A stretch of DNA of 64,000 nucleotides, taken from NCBI GenBank assembly GCA_934717745.1, contig CAKUZB010000008.1, forward strand, positions 1 to 64,000, read 5' to 3'. Every line of letters starts with the position of its first letter. The first letter of the stretch is position 1. The notes below the pieces were generated by a model. That model was not told the DNA's origin, made no database searches, and saw only the letters and a program-made list of their open reading frames with translations. The position numbers were made by a program, and so were the translations under genes. The DNA is from an uncultured Candidatus Melainabacteria bacterium. GTDB lineage: Bacteria > Cyanobacteriota > Vampirovibrionia > Gastranaerophilales > Gastranaerophilaceae. Below, piece after piece: positions 53,261-62,134 of the stretch.

Positions 53261-54904
53261 TTATTTCCCTAATATTTTATTGAGCGGATTATAATTTCCG
53301 TTATCCAAATTTGCGATTAAATCTTTGTATATTCTTATAAAATTTGGTAAACCATAATACCCTAATGCCTTTTGGATAAAAGTAAGCGGAACATTTTGCT
53401 TCAGGCACATATTTACAAAATTATGCTGTAAATCGCTAGGACGAAGTTTTACTATACCAAGATGAATTGATAATCCTCTAAGTACAACCCTTTCAATATA
53501 TTCTTGAGGCAATTTGGGTGAATCAAATTTAAATACAAAATCTTGCGGTTCAGGTTTTATTTCTTCAAATTTCTTTTTCAAAATATTAGAAACTCTATCA
53601 TCAATTTTCAATTTTCTTATAGTTGATCCGCACCTATTCATAACAAGACGTTGTTTGTATAGAAAATATTTTAAGAATATCGTATTATCTTCAAAATTTA
53701 TTCTTTCCCAAGTTAAAGCTAATATTTCAGGAATACTTGCTCCTGTGGATAACGAGATATAAATTACAGGATATGCTGATGAATATTTTTTGCTACAGAT
53801 AGATAGCAAGTCATTAATTTTTTCATCAGATAAAATATTCATATCAACCGCATAGACTTTTTCCTTGCTATTATCTCTTGTTACAAGGCTATTTGTTTGC
53901 GGACAAACTGTTCTTATAATCTTTTTTAGTAATGAAATATAAATATTTACTGATACAAGTTGAAATCCGTTATCAAACATACTTTGCTTAAATTGAGCTA
54001 CAACTTTTGTCGTTATTTCTCTTATTGATAAATTATCAAAATATGGTTTTAAATGGTTTTTATAATTAGTTTTATCATGCATTAATTTTTCGAGTTTGTT
54101 TTCCATTTTCAGATGTTTTAAATATATGTATGCGGCTTTCTCAAACTTCATATCAAGAGGTTCTTTTACTTGAATCGTCTCCATTTTTGGTTTTTGAGCC
54201 TCTATATTATTTCTGAAATATTCAATTTGCTCTTTTGTAAATTCTGTTCTTACTTTTCTTACAAAAGGGGTGGAATTATAAGCATAAGGCTGTTCAATCC
54301 TTTGCTCTGATTGTAATTCTTTTTGAGCTCTGTATATTGCTTCTTGAGCGGATAATTTTTCATTAGTTAAATAATATTTTTTGAAACAAGTATATATTTC
54401 ATCAGGAATAGCAGCAGTTATATGCTTACTGTATTTAGGAAGTATTCCTCTAAAACCATATTGACTGTATTTCCTGCGGATTCTTGTAAAAGTTGAAGGT
54501 GCAACTCTTGGATAACCTGATGTTTCATTAAACAATTCTACAACTTTATTTATATTTTTAGTTCCAGCTTGGTGAATTAAGTTTAATAATCCCACATAGG
54601 CTCTTACACGATTTTGAGTTTCTTCATTAAATTTTAGAAAATCCTCGTAACCTTCCTCTTCCTCAATAACTATCGGTTTAAATTTGCTTATTGTCTCATC
54701 CCCGTCATTATTGGTAATTTCAGCAGACTTTTTAGTTTTGAAAAAATAAGTATTATTATTTTTCAAAATAATTTGTTGTTTAACTAAATCCGATAAAATC
54801 TCCGTAACTTCTTTTTCGTCAAGTTCTGATACTACTATTAATTCATCAAGATTAAATTTATCTAATCTTCTTGCTGTTTTTATTATTAAATCTCTACTTT
54901 TCAA
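53261..54904 (-). CDS. MuA-type DNA-binding region fused to a degenerate tyrosine recombinase
   Basis: Residues 1-60 look like a winged helix. About 95-240 parallel the DNA-binding region of the adjacent transposase (VAPSTFTRIRRKYSQYGFRG, then a helix-rich stretch and FVRKVRTEF). About 245-547 have the core-binding and catalytic fold of a tyrosine recombinase (LSTGASIPEILALTWERINF; SDLQHNFVNMCLK; ALGYYGLPNFIRIYKDL). Most catalytic residues are replaced: Arg I is Ser, HxxR is S-x-x-Q and the GH motif is GY; the Tyr remains. It starts at TTG and overlaps the MuB-like gene by 11 bp. An accessory or target-choice role is inferred. Confidence 0.65.
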   Translation of the reverse strand: MKSRDLIIKTARRLDKFNLDELIVVSELDEKEVTEILSDLVKQQIILKNNNTYFFKTKKSAEITNNDGDETISKFKPIVIEEEEGYEDFLKFNEETQNRVRAYVGLLNLIHQAGTKNINKVVELFNETSGYPRVAPSTFTRIRRKYSQYGFRGILPKYSKHITAAIPDEIYTCFKKYYLTNEKLSAQEAIYRAQKELQSEQRIEQPYAYNSTPFVRKVRTEFTKEQIEYFRNNIEAQKPKMETIQVKEPLDMKFEKAAYIYLKHLKMENKLEKLMHDKTNYKNHLKPYFDNLSIREITTKVVAQFKQSMFDNGFQLVSVNIYISLLKKIIRTVCPQTNSLVTRDNSKEKVYAVDMNILSDEKINDLLSICSKKYSSAYPVIYISLSTGASIPEILALTWERINFEDNTIFLKYFLYKQRLVMNRCGSTIRKLKIDDRVSNILKKKFEEIKPEPQDFVFKFDSPKLPQEYIERVVLRGLSIHLGIVKLRPSDLQHNFVNMCLKQNVPLTFIQKALGYYGLPNFIRIYKDLIANLDNGNYNPLNKILGK

Positions 54905-55583
54905 TGTTCAATCCTTTCACTTGTTTTACATCAATTTTGTTTAATCCGTTTGTCGCAGCCAAATTTTCAAGTAATGAAATTCCTTTGATAATCTGGCGAA
55001 AGCGGTTAGTTTTTTCAAAAAATATTTCTTTTGCCTCATCAGTTATTTTAATTTCGGATAATTCTTCAACGATAACCTCCATATCTTCTTTTGAAAAAGG
55101 TTTAAATTCTATTATTTCAGATAACCTGTCATACAAATGCCTGTATTTACCGAGTTTTGTTTTAGCTTCCTGCATACCGATTAATACAACAGGAGCACCT
55201 GTTAAATCGTGAACATCACGTAAAGTTTCTACGATTTTGCAACGGCTGATAAGATAATCAACTTCATCAATAATAATTACTTGAGGTTTTAACCTTAAAT
55301 GAGCAATACATTGTTCCATAAGGTTTGCCATTTTTCTTGACGGGGATTCTCCAAGTTCAAAAACAATTTTTTCCATTAGCCATCGGCTGGTCATTTTGTT
55401 TTGGGCTCTGACATAAACCGCATCATTTCTTGTTGCCCACCATACGGCAGTTTGAGTTTTGCCTAATCCGGGATCGCCGTAAACTAATCCCATTTTTGGA
55501 ACTTCATTAGATTTATCTATTAATTTATTCATTAAATCTACAAAGTTTTTTACATTACGTGTTTTAACAAATAGTTTGTGCAT
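54894..55583 (-). CDS. MuB/TnsC-like AAA ATPase
   Basis: The ATPase has Walker A MGLVYGDPGLGKTQTAVW (about residue 37), Walker B PQVIIIDEVDYLI, sensor VVLIGMQEAK and an Arg-finger region RLSEIIEFKPF. MuB-type proteins bind DNA, select targets and activate the transposase. The ATG after AAGGAGG is chosen; a longer frame reaches into the transposase gene without a ribosome site. Length is 229 residues. It overlaps the transposase gene by 20 bp and the next gene by 11 bp, so all are co-translated. Confidence 0.85.
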   Translation of the reverse strand: MHKLFVKTRNVKNFVDLMNKLIDKSNEVPKMGLVYGDPGLGKTQTAVWWATRNDAVYVRAQNKMTSRWLMEKIVFELGESPSRKMANLMEQCIAHLRLKPQVIIIDEVDYLISRCKIVETLRDVHDLTGAPVVLIGMQEAKTKLGKYRHLYDRLSEIIEFKPFSKEDMEVIVEELSEIKITDEAKEIFFEKTNRFRQIIKGISLLENLAATNGLNKIDVKQVKGLNIEK

Positions 55584-57540
55584 TAAATACCTCCTTGTCT
55601 TCGCCATAGATATCGTTATATTCATTAGTTTCCTTATATTTTTCAATCCATTCCTGCTCATCTTTTGTAAGTTTTTCTTTGGTTAACAGATAATCATATT
55701 TGTCATAGTTGTTCTGAAAAATACCGTTCTGGTACTCTTCCTCGACTTGTTTTTTAACCTCAATTTGTAATTCCTGTATCTCTTCTTCTTCCTGTTTCTC
55801 AGGTAAATCCATCGTTAACAAAGGATTATGTACTTGTGCTCTTTTTAAGTGATTTACAAATTCAGTTTCTGTTCGTTTTTCTAATTGCTTCTTCAATTTT
55901 GTTTTTTGTTTTAAATCTTCAATATCTTTTGGAGTTCCAATATAATTTGCTAATGGATTAATCGGTTCAACTCGCATTGCTTCACACATAAATTCTCCGT
56001 TCAATTTAAAAACTTTAATTGAATTCAAGTTGAACAAACTGTATTTTATAATTACATTTTTCTTATAACCATATAAAGCAGGATCATAATAATCGTTTTT
56101 TAAGAATTTTATTCCGTTTCTCTGGATTTTCTTGATTTCACGAGCCATCATAAGATCATCTAAAGTTTCAATATTAACTCCTTCGCCCTTACCTGATTCA
56201 AGAACTTCACCTATTGTTTTACCTTCAACATGTGGACAAGGTTGTTCATAATGATATTTTTGCAACCAAGCATTTAAAACTAAAATAACTTGCTCTATTG
56301 TTGGAATATTGACCTTGAAAATTGATTTGTGGAGTTTTTCATTTCTTCTTAATTGAGCAGGCTTTTTAATTATACTTGTACCGGAATATGAAGGAAGCAT
56401 AACTTCAAAGCTGTCTTGTAATTCTCTGAACAATCTTTCAATAGGTTTTGCTTTAGCATTATATGGTTTAGCGTATATCGGTTGAATGCCAAGATTGGTA
56501 AATAAACCCGATATTCCGTTTTCGATAAAATATTTTGCCTTAAACGCTTTACCGTTATCTTGATAGACAAATTTAGGAACTTTTCCAAGATTTATAATTG
56601 AATTTCTTAACGCAGAAGCAATACATTGAGTATTTTCTTCAAGCATTATCTCAAAACCTACAAAGCCGCCGGATTTCCAATCTTGGTACGCAAGTAATGT
56701 TGGTCTGACAGGATTGCCTGTATATGGATTCTTAACAAAAAATGCTAATCTATGCCCATCACCAATAATGACATCTCCGACTTCCAGTTTTGAAACATCT
56801 CTTGTGATATATGGGAGAACCTTATCGTGCAGAGCTTTATTACCTTCTCTTGCTTCTACCCAAACATCATAATGTTCCGCCTTGTAATTATTCGCAAATC
56901 TTCGGTAAGTTAAATCGCAGCATAAATTTTTATATCCCTTGCCTTTTAATGCCATTTTAGTATATTTAATAGCTTTCCCAATATTTAACTGGTTTGGGTG
57001 TAAGAGATTTTTTAGTAGTTCTGATTTCTCGGCTTCAGTTAATAATGTCTTTGTTGTTTTGGCTCCAAATGTGTAATTATTGATTAAACTATGCCAATCG
57101 TCATTATATTCCCGAAGTTTTTTATGCCATTCGTAAATTGTGCCGATAGCAACTTTTCCTATTGAAACAAATAAATTTTTGCATAAACAATTATTATTGT
57201 AGGCATCAAGAAAATCTTTTCCTGCTTGTGTTTTGTTTGTTTTTTCATTCCTGAATTTATCCCAATTCTTAATCAGGTCATATTTTGCAAGAGCCAATTT
57301 CTTTTGCTCTTCAGGAACAACATAATTTATAGGAACAAGTGCCGTTGATTTTTCTCTTCGTTCTGTTACTTTTTTTCTAACACTTTCTTCCAAAGATGTT
57401 ACTAAAATTTCATAAGATTTTGAACTTTTCCTTATAACATACTTGTTTTTAGCGATTGATTTGCGAACTGCTCTTTCAGATATGCCTTTGATTTCAGCGA
57501 GTTCTTTTGTTGTAATCCAGTCTACATTTGAATTTTGCAT
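55564..57540 (-). CDS. MuA/TniA-like DDE transposase
   Basis: The N-terminus is a Mu-type DNA-binding domain (DWITTKELAEIKGISERAVRKSI in pattern). A second HTH region (VSIGKVAIGTIYEWHKKL-like) precedes the RNase H-fold core, where the DDE triad is seen in VIIGDGHRLAFF, FVYQDNGKAFKAKYF and NAKAKPIERLFREL. A Mu-type C-terminal barrel and a Glu/Lys-rich tail follow. Length is 658 residues from the ATG after AAAGGAG; the longer upstream frame is unsupported. It is the first gene of the module and overlaps the MuB-like gene. Confidence 0.9.
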   Translation of the reverse strand: MQNSNVDWITTKELAEIKGISERAVRKSIAKNKYVIRKSSKSYEILVTSLEESVRKKVTERREKSTALVPINYVVPEEQKKLALAKYDLIKNWDKFRNEKTNKTQAGKDFLDAYNNNCLCKNLFVSIGKVAIGTIYEWHKKLREYNDDWHSLINNYTFGAKTTKTLLTEAEKSELLKNLLHPNQLNIGKAIKYTKMALKGKGYKNLCCDLTYRRFANNYKAEHYDVWVEAREGNKALHDKVLPYITRDVSKLEVGDVIIGDGHRLAFFVKNPYTGNPVRPTLLAYQDWKSGGFVGFEIMLEENTQCIASALRNSIINLGKVPKFVYQDNGKAFKAKYFIENGISGLFTNLGIQPIYAKPYNAKAKPIERLFRELQDSFEVMLPSYSGTSIIKKPAQLRRNEKLHKSIFKVNIPTIEQVILVLNAWLQKYHYEQPCPHVEGKTIGEVLESGKGEGVNIETLDDLMMAREIKKIQRNGIKFLKNDYYDPALYGYKKNVIIKYSLFNLNSIKVFKLNGEFMCEAMRVEPINPLANYIGTPKDIEDLKQKTKLKKQLEKRTETEFVNHLKRAQVHNPLLTMDLPEKQEEEEIQELQIEVKKQVEEEYQNGIFQNNYDKYDYLLTKEKLTKDEQEWIEKYKETNEYNDIYGEDKEVFNAQTIC

Positions 57541-57699
57541 AATTTTTCTCCTTTCACACATTAACTCTCGTTTCCAGAAAAGTGTAGTCAATGTGTCTAT
57601 ATCGAAACATATCAACAAGTGCCACTTCAAACCTACAAAAACAAAGATTTTGTGGTATTGCAAAGGCAATATTTTTGTAGTATTTTGGGAACTTTTTTC

Positions 57700-57735
57700 A
57701 AACGGAACTAAACGGAACCGAAAATGGTTCCGTTT
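57700..57735. repeat. GGTTCCGTTT iterons between transposase and Mor-like gene
   Basis: AAACGGAAC at 57700 and AAACGGAACC at 57710 are direct copies 10 bp apart; GGTTCCGTTT at 57726 is inverted. The same word recurs in a cluster at 59302-59344. The location in the divergent promoter region suggests transposase or regulator binding sites. Confidence 0.75.
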
Positions 57736-57758
57736 GTAAATAGTGATAGAGGGATATC

Positions 57759-58076
57759 ATGGTAGACAATTCTAAAAACAAAGAACCAGTATGGGCAAAC
57801 TACATAACAGAAGAGAATCTTCCAACAGAAGATTTAAAATTGCTTTGCGAAATTATTGGATTAGAAGCAACTAAGAAATTGATGTTTAATGCCGCAGGAG
57901 ACAAGTTTTCAATCCATGCTCACTGTAATCAACCATATAAAAAGCAGTATATTATAGATAACTATACTGCGACAAGAAGAAATATAATCGAGCTAGTTAA
58001 AGCTTGTGATACAACTCAACGGTACGTTTATAAGGTAATAAAAGAACATGTTGAGGGGAAAAAGGATAAAAAATAA
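57759..58076 (+). CDS. Mor-family-like transcriptional activator
   Basis: The 105-residue protein fits the Mor/C family of Mu-like elements: an N-terminal dimer region (LPTEDLKLLCEIIGLEATKKLMFNAAGDKFSIHAH in pattern, key part LCEIIGLEATKKLMF) and a C-terminal helix-turn-helix (NIIELVKACDTTQRYVYKVIKEH in pattern). Mor activates middle-phase promoters in Mu. It is divergent from the transposase across the iteron region, the position of an early regulator. Confidence 0.65.
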   Translation: MVDNSKNKEPVWANYITEENLPTEDLKLLCEIIGLEATKKLMFNAAGDKFSIHAHCNQPYKKQYIIDNYTATRRNIIELVKACDTTQRYVYKVIKEHVEGKKDKK

Positions 58077-58077
58077 A

Positions 58078-59247
58078 ATGAGTAATGATAATAACTATGA
58101 AACCTATGTAGCAGACAATATAAAAGAATTACTACATATAAGAATAAAGCGATTACAAGATGAAGAAATTTGTCGGAGAGTCTTACGGGAAAAATCAAAT
58201 TCAACAAATATTAAGCAAGAAATTATTGACAAAAAAGCTAAAGGCTTGTCATCAGCAATAAAATCATCTCTTGGTTTTTTACAACAAGAAACCTCTAGTC
58301 TGAATGCTTGGATATTATCAAGATATTATGCATTATTGCAAATAACAATTGCAGAACAGGTATCATCTTTAAATAACGAGAAAGATTTACTTCAAATACA
58401 AGAATCTACTGCTTGTGGACATGGTTTAAATACAGTATTGATAGATAAAAATGATATTAGTTCTTTTTCAGTATATTTAAGATCTATTGGATATTTTAGA
58501 ACATACTTAGAACATCTTGGTTATAAAAATACTAAATATCTTTTAGAAGTTAGCCCTAGTAAGATGCCTGAAAAACATGAGGAGAACAAAGAATATATAA
58601 TTTCGTTATTTGAATTATTTAGAAGATTACCAGAATTGGCAGACTATATAAAAGAATATATTGGTCAACCACCTTTATCATTTCATATTGGTCATTCAAT
58701 AAAAAATGATTTGATTGCAGAACAAATTGTCCACAAAGAAATGAAGGAAGGAAAAGCACCAAGATCAATTTTTGATGCTCGAGTAAAAGGTGAAACGTAT
58801 ATTAACATATATACGACGGAATATAATGAAGAAATAATGCAAAATTTAATACCAATTTTAAGTAATATTATTTTTTCAGAAGCAAAAGATGAATACGATA
58901 GGGATAAATACATTGGTCTTTTGAAACATAAATCCGAGCATTGGCAAGACGAATTTCCAACACATAAAAGTTCTTATTGTGGATCTTCATATATAGTCCC
59001 GATTTTTAATGAAATAAATGATATTATTGCAATCCACTTTCTCATATTGTATGGATTAAGTATCATAGTAAGATATTATCCAAATTTATGGTATGAAATA
59101 GAGAAAGGTAAATATTCATATTTAACACCATTATTAGAGCATTATTTAATTATTTTTGATAATACTGTTCCTCAAATAATGCTAAGTCGAATTACAGAAA
59201 GAAAAATCCATACCACAACACCTGACAGTCTTTGGGCTCCTGTGTAG
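58078..59247 (+). CDS. Unknown protein, possibly YaaC-like, cargo of the Mu-like element
   Basis: The 389-residue protein is helical, soluble and has no clear motif. SSLNAWILSRYYALLQITIAEQV followed by ACGHGLNTVL recalls the YaaC-like family, and the C-terminal half contains a hydrophobic helix region (IIAIHFLILYGLSIIVRYYPNLWY, key part FLILYGLSIIVRYY). The ATG with AAAGGAT upstream is preferred to an earlier ATG inside the Mor-like gene. It lies between the Mor-like gene and the terminal iterons, where Mu-like transposons carry cargo, so a defence function is possible but unsupported. Confidence 0.5.
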   Translation: MSNDNNYETYVADNIKELLHIRIKRLQDEEICRRVLREKSNSTNIKQEIIDKKAKGLSSAIKSSLGFLQQETSSLNAWILSRYYALLQITIAEQVSSLNNEKDLLQIQESTACGHGLNTVLIDKNDISSFSVYLRSIGYFRTYLEHLGYKNTKYLLEVSPSKMPEKHEENKEYIISLFELFRRLPELADYIKEYIGQPPLSFHIGHSIKNDLIAEQIVHKEMKEGKAPRSIFDARVKGETYINIYTTEYNEEIMQNLIPILSNIIFSEAKDEYDRDKYIGLLKHKSEHWQDEFPTHKSSYCGSSYIVPIFNEINDIIAIHFLILYGLSIIVRYYPNLWYEIEKGKYSYLTPLLEHYLIIFDNTVPQIMLSRITERKIHTTTPDSLWAPV

Positions 59248-59847
59248 TTGTAAAAATATATTTTCATAATATTTGGATTTACAATTTTTGGGGAAAAATT
59301 AGTTCCGTTTGGGTTCCGCAAAAAGTTCCGTTTAGGTTCCGTTTTGTAACAGAAAAATAATTCTTTCCGGAACCTGTGTTACTTTTCAAATGCCCAAAGT
59401 CCTATAATAGTCCATCGGTATCCTCCTACGTAAATAAGCCTTTGAGGCATGTTGCTATATAGAATTAGACTTTTTTAGGACTCAATAGTGATGCAAATCG
59501 GACATATCGGACTTTTCTGCAACCCTAAAATATTCTTGAATTACTTTATGTTCTCGGGCTTTAAGCCAAGTTCCCCTTTTCTGTATTGTCCTGTTCCTTC
59601 ACATTGATTTTTTAAAATGGAATAAAAAACAATTTCACACACAAAAAACACAAAATCGTACAGTTTGAGAATTCTGATTTTTAGACTTCCGACCACGAAA
59701 AAGTTTTAATTTTAGTGGATTTGAGGGAGTATTCTCAAACCGTCTGTTTTTCTCAAACTGTGTGTCAAAATACAAGAACCTCGTCGGGGGTGAGAACCCT
59801 GCACGAAAAAAAAGACTCCCTTGTGAGAAGTCTTTTCTAAATTACGC
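59248..59847. other. 600-bp non-coding junction region
   Basis: Besides the terminal iterons, three copies of TTCTCAAACNGT occur: inverted at about 59658-59669, and direct at about 59730 and 59751. They could be recombinase arm-type sites. A terminator-like hairpin (AAAAGACT/AGTCTTTT, 59810-59836) follows. I see no gene; a minus-strand frame here has no coding character. Confidence 0.4.
59302..59344. repeat. Terminal iteron cluster GTTCCGTTT/GGTTCCG
   Basis: Four copies: GTTCCGTTT at 59302, GGTTCCG at 59312, GTTCCGTTT at 59325 and GGTTCCGTTT at 59335, paired with 10-bp spacing. They match the sites upstream of the transposase gene and probably mark one end of the Mu-like element. CCGGAACC lies just beyond, at 59367. 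Confidence 0.75.
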
Positions 59848-59853
59848 GTGGAG
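59839..59853. repeat. Copy of the tRNA-Arg 3' end (attachment-site-like)
   Basis: AAATTACGCGTGGAG matches AATTTACGCGTGGAG at 59956-59970, the 3' end of the tRNA-Arg gene and flank, 14 of 15 positions. Each copy is preceded by a similar terminator-like hairpin. This resembles a duplicated integration core. Confidence 0.55.
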
Positions 59854-59921
59854 ACTCTGCCGAAAAAACGATTAATAATCGTTTTTGAGAGGTAGAACCC
59901 GTAGGGTTCGAATGTCTCCAC
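59848..59921. ncRNA. 74-nt structured element, tRNA-sized
   Basis: GTGGAGAC (59848-59855) and GTCTCCAC (59914-59921) form a perfect 8-bp closing stem. Inside, AAAAACGATT/AATCGTTTTT forms a 10-bp hairpin and GAACCC-GTA-GGGTTC a 6-bp hairpin. It lacks a normal T arm and anticodon arm, so it is not a tRNA. It may be a small RNA or a folded DNA attachment site. Confidence 0.45.
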
Positions 59922-59959
59922 TAAAAAACTCCCAAGATGAACTCGAGAGTTTTAAAATT

Positions 59960-60033
<74 letters not shown>

Positions 60034-60103
60034 TTTTTCTTTTTTTATAACTCTATTCTATCAAAAAAAATCTTTTTTTCAAGATTTAATTTTAACTTTA
60101 TTA

Positions 60104-60109
60104 TATAAT
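60104..60109 (+). promoter_or_regulatory. -10 box for leaderless chromate-transporter gene
   Basis: A perfect TATAAT ends six bases before the ATG and there is no Shine-Dalgarno. The -35 region is weak. Confidence 0.5.
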
Positions 60110-60115
60110 TTAATT

Positions 60116-60664
60116 ATGAAGGTACGTTTAAAAGATTTATATATTGAATTCTTTTTACTTGGAATTCAACTTCTTGGCGGTGGTTATGTAATTGTTCCTT
60201 TAATACAACAAAGTATTATTAATAAGCATCATTGGATTACAAACGAAGAACTTACTGACTATTATGCAATAAGTCAAAGTATTCCGGGGATTATTGCCGC
60301 AAATATTTCGGCTTTTGTTGGATATAAAATAAGAGGTAAAAGCGGTGCTGCAACTGCTCTTTTAGGAATTATCTCATCACCTATAATTTCAATTTTAATC
60401 GTCGCATTAATCGTAGATTTTCTTTTAAAAATATCTTTTATTAAAAGTATTTTTTGGGGCGTAAGTGTTGCGGTAATTATTCTTGTATACCTTACAATCA
60501 AAGAAATGTGGAAAAATAGTTTAACAGATATTGTAACTTGGATAATCTTTTTAGGCTGTTTTGCATCATCATTTTTCTTTAAATTTTCACCTGTATTAGC
60601 AATCTTAGGTTCAATAGTCGTAGGTGTTTCATACAAATTAATTCAAAAGAGGTGGGCAAAATGA
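60116..60664 (+). CDS. Chromate transporter (CHR) half protein, first
   Basis: The 182-residue protein is one CHR domain: the N-terminal FFLLGIQLLGGGYVIVPLIQ, in which the F-x-x-G-x-x-x-x-GGG motif is diagnostic, SQSIPGIIAANISAFVGYKIRG, and about five membrane segments. Short CHR proteins act in pairs encoded by adjacent genes, with opposite membrane topology. Substrates may be chromate or, more likely in this setting, another anion. It overlaps the second gene by four bases (ATGA). Confidence 0.88.
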   Translation: MKVRLKDLYIEFFLLGIQLLGGGYVIVPLIQQSIINKHHWITNEELTDYYAISQSIPGIIAANISAFVGYKIRGKSGAATALLGIISSPIISILIVALIVDFLLKISFIKSIFWGVSVAVIILVYLTIKEMWKNSLTDIVTWIIFLGCFASSFFFKFSPVLAILGSIVVGVSYKLIQKRWAK

Positions 60665-61200
60665 TGACACTTGTTCACTTGATAATTGAATTTTTCAAAA
60701 TAGGTGTATTCTCAGTTGGTGGCGGATATGCAACCATGCCATTCTTATATCAACTTGTACACACTTATGGTTGGTATTCAACAGAGCAATTAACTAACAT
60801 GATTGCAATTTCAATGATTACTCCGGGTCCGGTTGGTGCGAATATGGCGACATTTGCAGGCTTTCAAACCTTTGGAATTGTTGGTGGTGTAATTGCAACT
60901 CTAGCCTTAATAGCACCGTCATTCATTTTTGTCGTTGCTATTTCAAAAGTTTTAAAAACATTTAGCGATAATTTTTGGGTAAAATCAGTTTTATATTCAC
61001 TAAAACCTGCGGGTTGCGGACTTTTAGCGGCTGTGGGGGCTGGATTTTTTAAAGACAATGTAACAAGCATACCGGCACTTATCTTGTTCTTGTGTTTGTT
61101 TGCTTTATCGTTCAAATTCAAAAAAAATCCACTATATTACTTTATTTTCGCTGCAATTGTTGGTGTTGTTTTGCAACTTTGCGGAGTTAAATTGGTTTAA
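60661..61200 (+). CDS. Chromate transporter (CHR) half protein, second
   Basis: A second CHR domain: FFKIGVFSVGGGYATMPFLYQ, SMITPGPVGANMATFAGFQTFG and five or six membrane segments. I start at the ATG in the ATGA overlap, served by AGAGGTGG, not at the GTG three codons upstream. With its partner it should form the antiparallel heterodimer typical of two-gene chr loci. Confidence 0.88.
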   Translation: MMTLVHLIIEFFKIGVFSVGGGYATMPFLYQLVHTYGWYSTEQLTNMIAISMITPGPVGANMATFAGFQTFGIVGGVIATLALIAPSFIFVVAISKVLKTFSDNFWVKSVLYSLKPAGCGLLAAVGAGFFKDNVTSIPALILFLCLFALSFKFKKNPLYYFIFAAIVGVVLQLCGVKLV

Positions 61201-61256
61201 GATAAAAATAGATGATTGATTTTTAAACAATCTGGCAGTTTATGTCTTTCTTTTCA

Positions 61257-62060
61257 CTAATCAATTTCAGCAATTGGATATATTGATTTTAGATATTTCA
61301 CAGAATCTATATCCACATCTGCATAAATTGCCTCTTCTTTTTCTTGTGCGTAAGCCATAATTTGAGCGGTCGGAGAAATTATTGAAGAATATCCCAAGCC
61401 GTACCATTCGCCGTTTGTGTCTTTTGTTTGATTACTTACAACCAAATAAACCATATTGTCAAAGGCTCTTGTTCTATTCAAAGCAAGCCACATTTCTTGT
61501 GCATATTTTCTACTTTGTTCATCATTGTAAACTTCTTTAGTAACAAGCCATGCCGTTGGCAGTACAACAATTTGGGCACCTTGTTTTACAAGATTTTTCA
61601 TCATTAACGGGTATCTTATATCATAACAAATAGCAATACCAACTTTTGCAAAGTCAAAATGAGCAATTACAAGTTTATCTCCTGCGGTAATTCTTTCTCC
61701 CTCTGTTCCACCCATATAATTAAATAAGTGAATTTTATCGTATTTTGCAATAATTTCACCACTTCTATCTATTGCAAAACTTGTATTATAAAGTTTTTCA
61801 TCAATTTTTCTAACAACAGAACCTGCAACAATATTTGTATTATATTTTTTTGCTAATTCTTGAATAAATTTTATTGTATCTCCACCATTTTCGTCTTCAG
61901 GAGAATCCTTATAAGCAATATTTGTCGAAAAAAATTCAGGCAAAACTACCAAGTCTAACTTTTTATCTCTATTGAATTTTATATAATGTTCTACTTTTTT
62001 TAAATTAGTTTCCTTATCGCCCATAAGCGATTTCAGTTGAATACTTAAAATTCCTGCCAA
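61257..62060 (-). CDS. Carbon-nitrogen hydrolase (nitrilase superfamily, Nit2/omega-amidase-like)
   Basis: The catalytic triad is readable: Glu in LVVLPEFFSTN, Lys in KYDKIHLFNY and Cys in VGIAICYDIRYPLMM. RYP after CYD and LPTAWL fit the Nit2/omega-amidase or carbamoylputrescine-like branches. I place the start at TTG (L21 of a longer frame), since GAGGTG lies just before it; upstream in-frame starts have no ribosome site. Length is about 267 residues. The substrate is not determined. It is divergent from the TPR gene. Confidence 0.82.
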   Translation of the reverse strand: MAGILSIQLKSLMGDKETNLKKVEHYIKFNRDKKLDLVVLPEFFSTNIAYKDSPEDENGGDTIKFIQELAKKYNTNIVAGSVVRKIDEKLYNTSFAIDRSGEIIAKYDKIHLFNYMGGTEGERITAGDKLVIAHFDFAKVGIAICYDIRYPLMMKNLVKQGAQIVVLPTAWLVTKEVYNDEQSRKYAQEMWLALNRTRAFDNMVYLVVSNQTKDTNGEWYGLGYSSIISPTAQIMAYAQEKEEAIYADVDIDSVKYLKSIYPIAEID

Positions 62061-62134
62061 AATACACCTCGTATTACCTTGTTGTATATTTATATTATAT
62101 AATGAACATGTTATAAACATTAAAAGGACATATT

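Larger units (their letters stand above)
52823..59350. mobile_element. Mu-like transposable element (approximate limits)
   Basis: The unit contains a DDE transposase, MuB-like ATPase, recombinase-like chimera, DUF1804-like protein, Mor-like regulator and one cargo-like gene, with shared iterons at the promoter and one end. No capsid, tail or lysis genes are present, so this is a transposon or a reduced prophage. The right limit is set by the iterons. The left limit is not defined; 52558-52822 is non-coding and contains CAAAAAGTGTTC (52725-52736), similar to CAAAAAGTTCC of the right cluster. Confidence 0.6.

Noticed and set aside
53261..54904. Calling this protein the active integrase that inserted the island at tRNA-Arg
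   Set aside because: Most catalytic residues of a tyrosine recombinase are replaced, so it is unlikely to perform integration by itself.
59712..59921. 69-codon reading frame on the minus strand in the island junction
   Set aside because: It overlaps the terminator and the folded 74-nt element, has no ribosome site and no coding-like composition.
59848..59921. Annotation of the folded element as a second tRNA
   Set aside because: Length and closing stem fit, but there is no T arm with TTCGA in a 7-base loop on a 5-bp stem and no anticodon arm.
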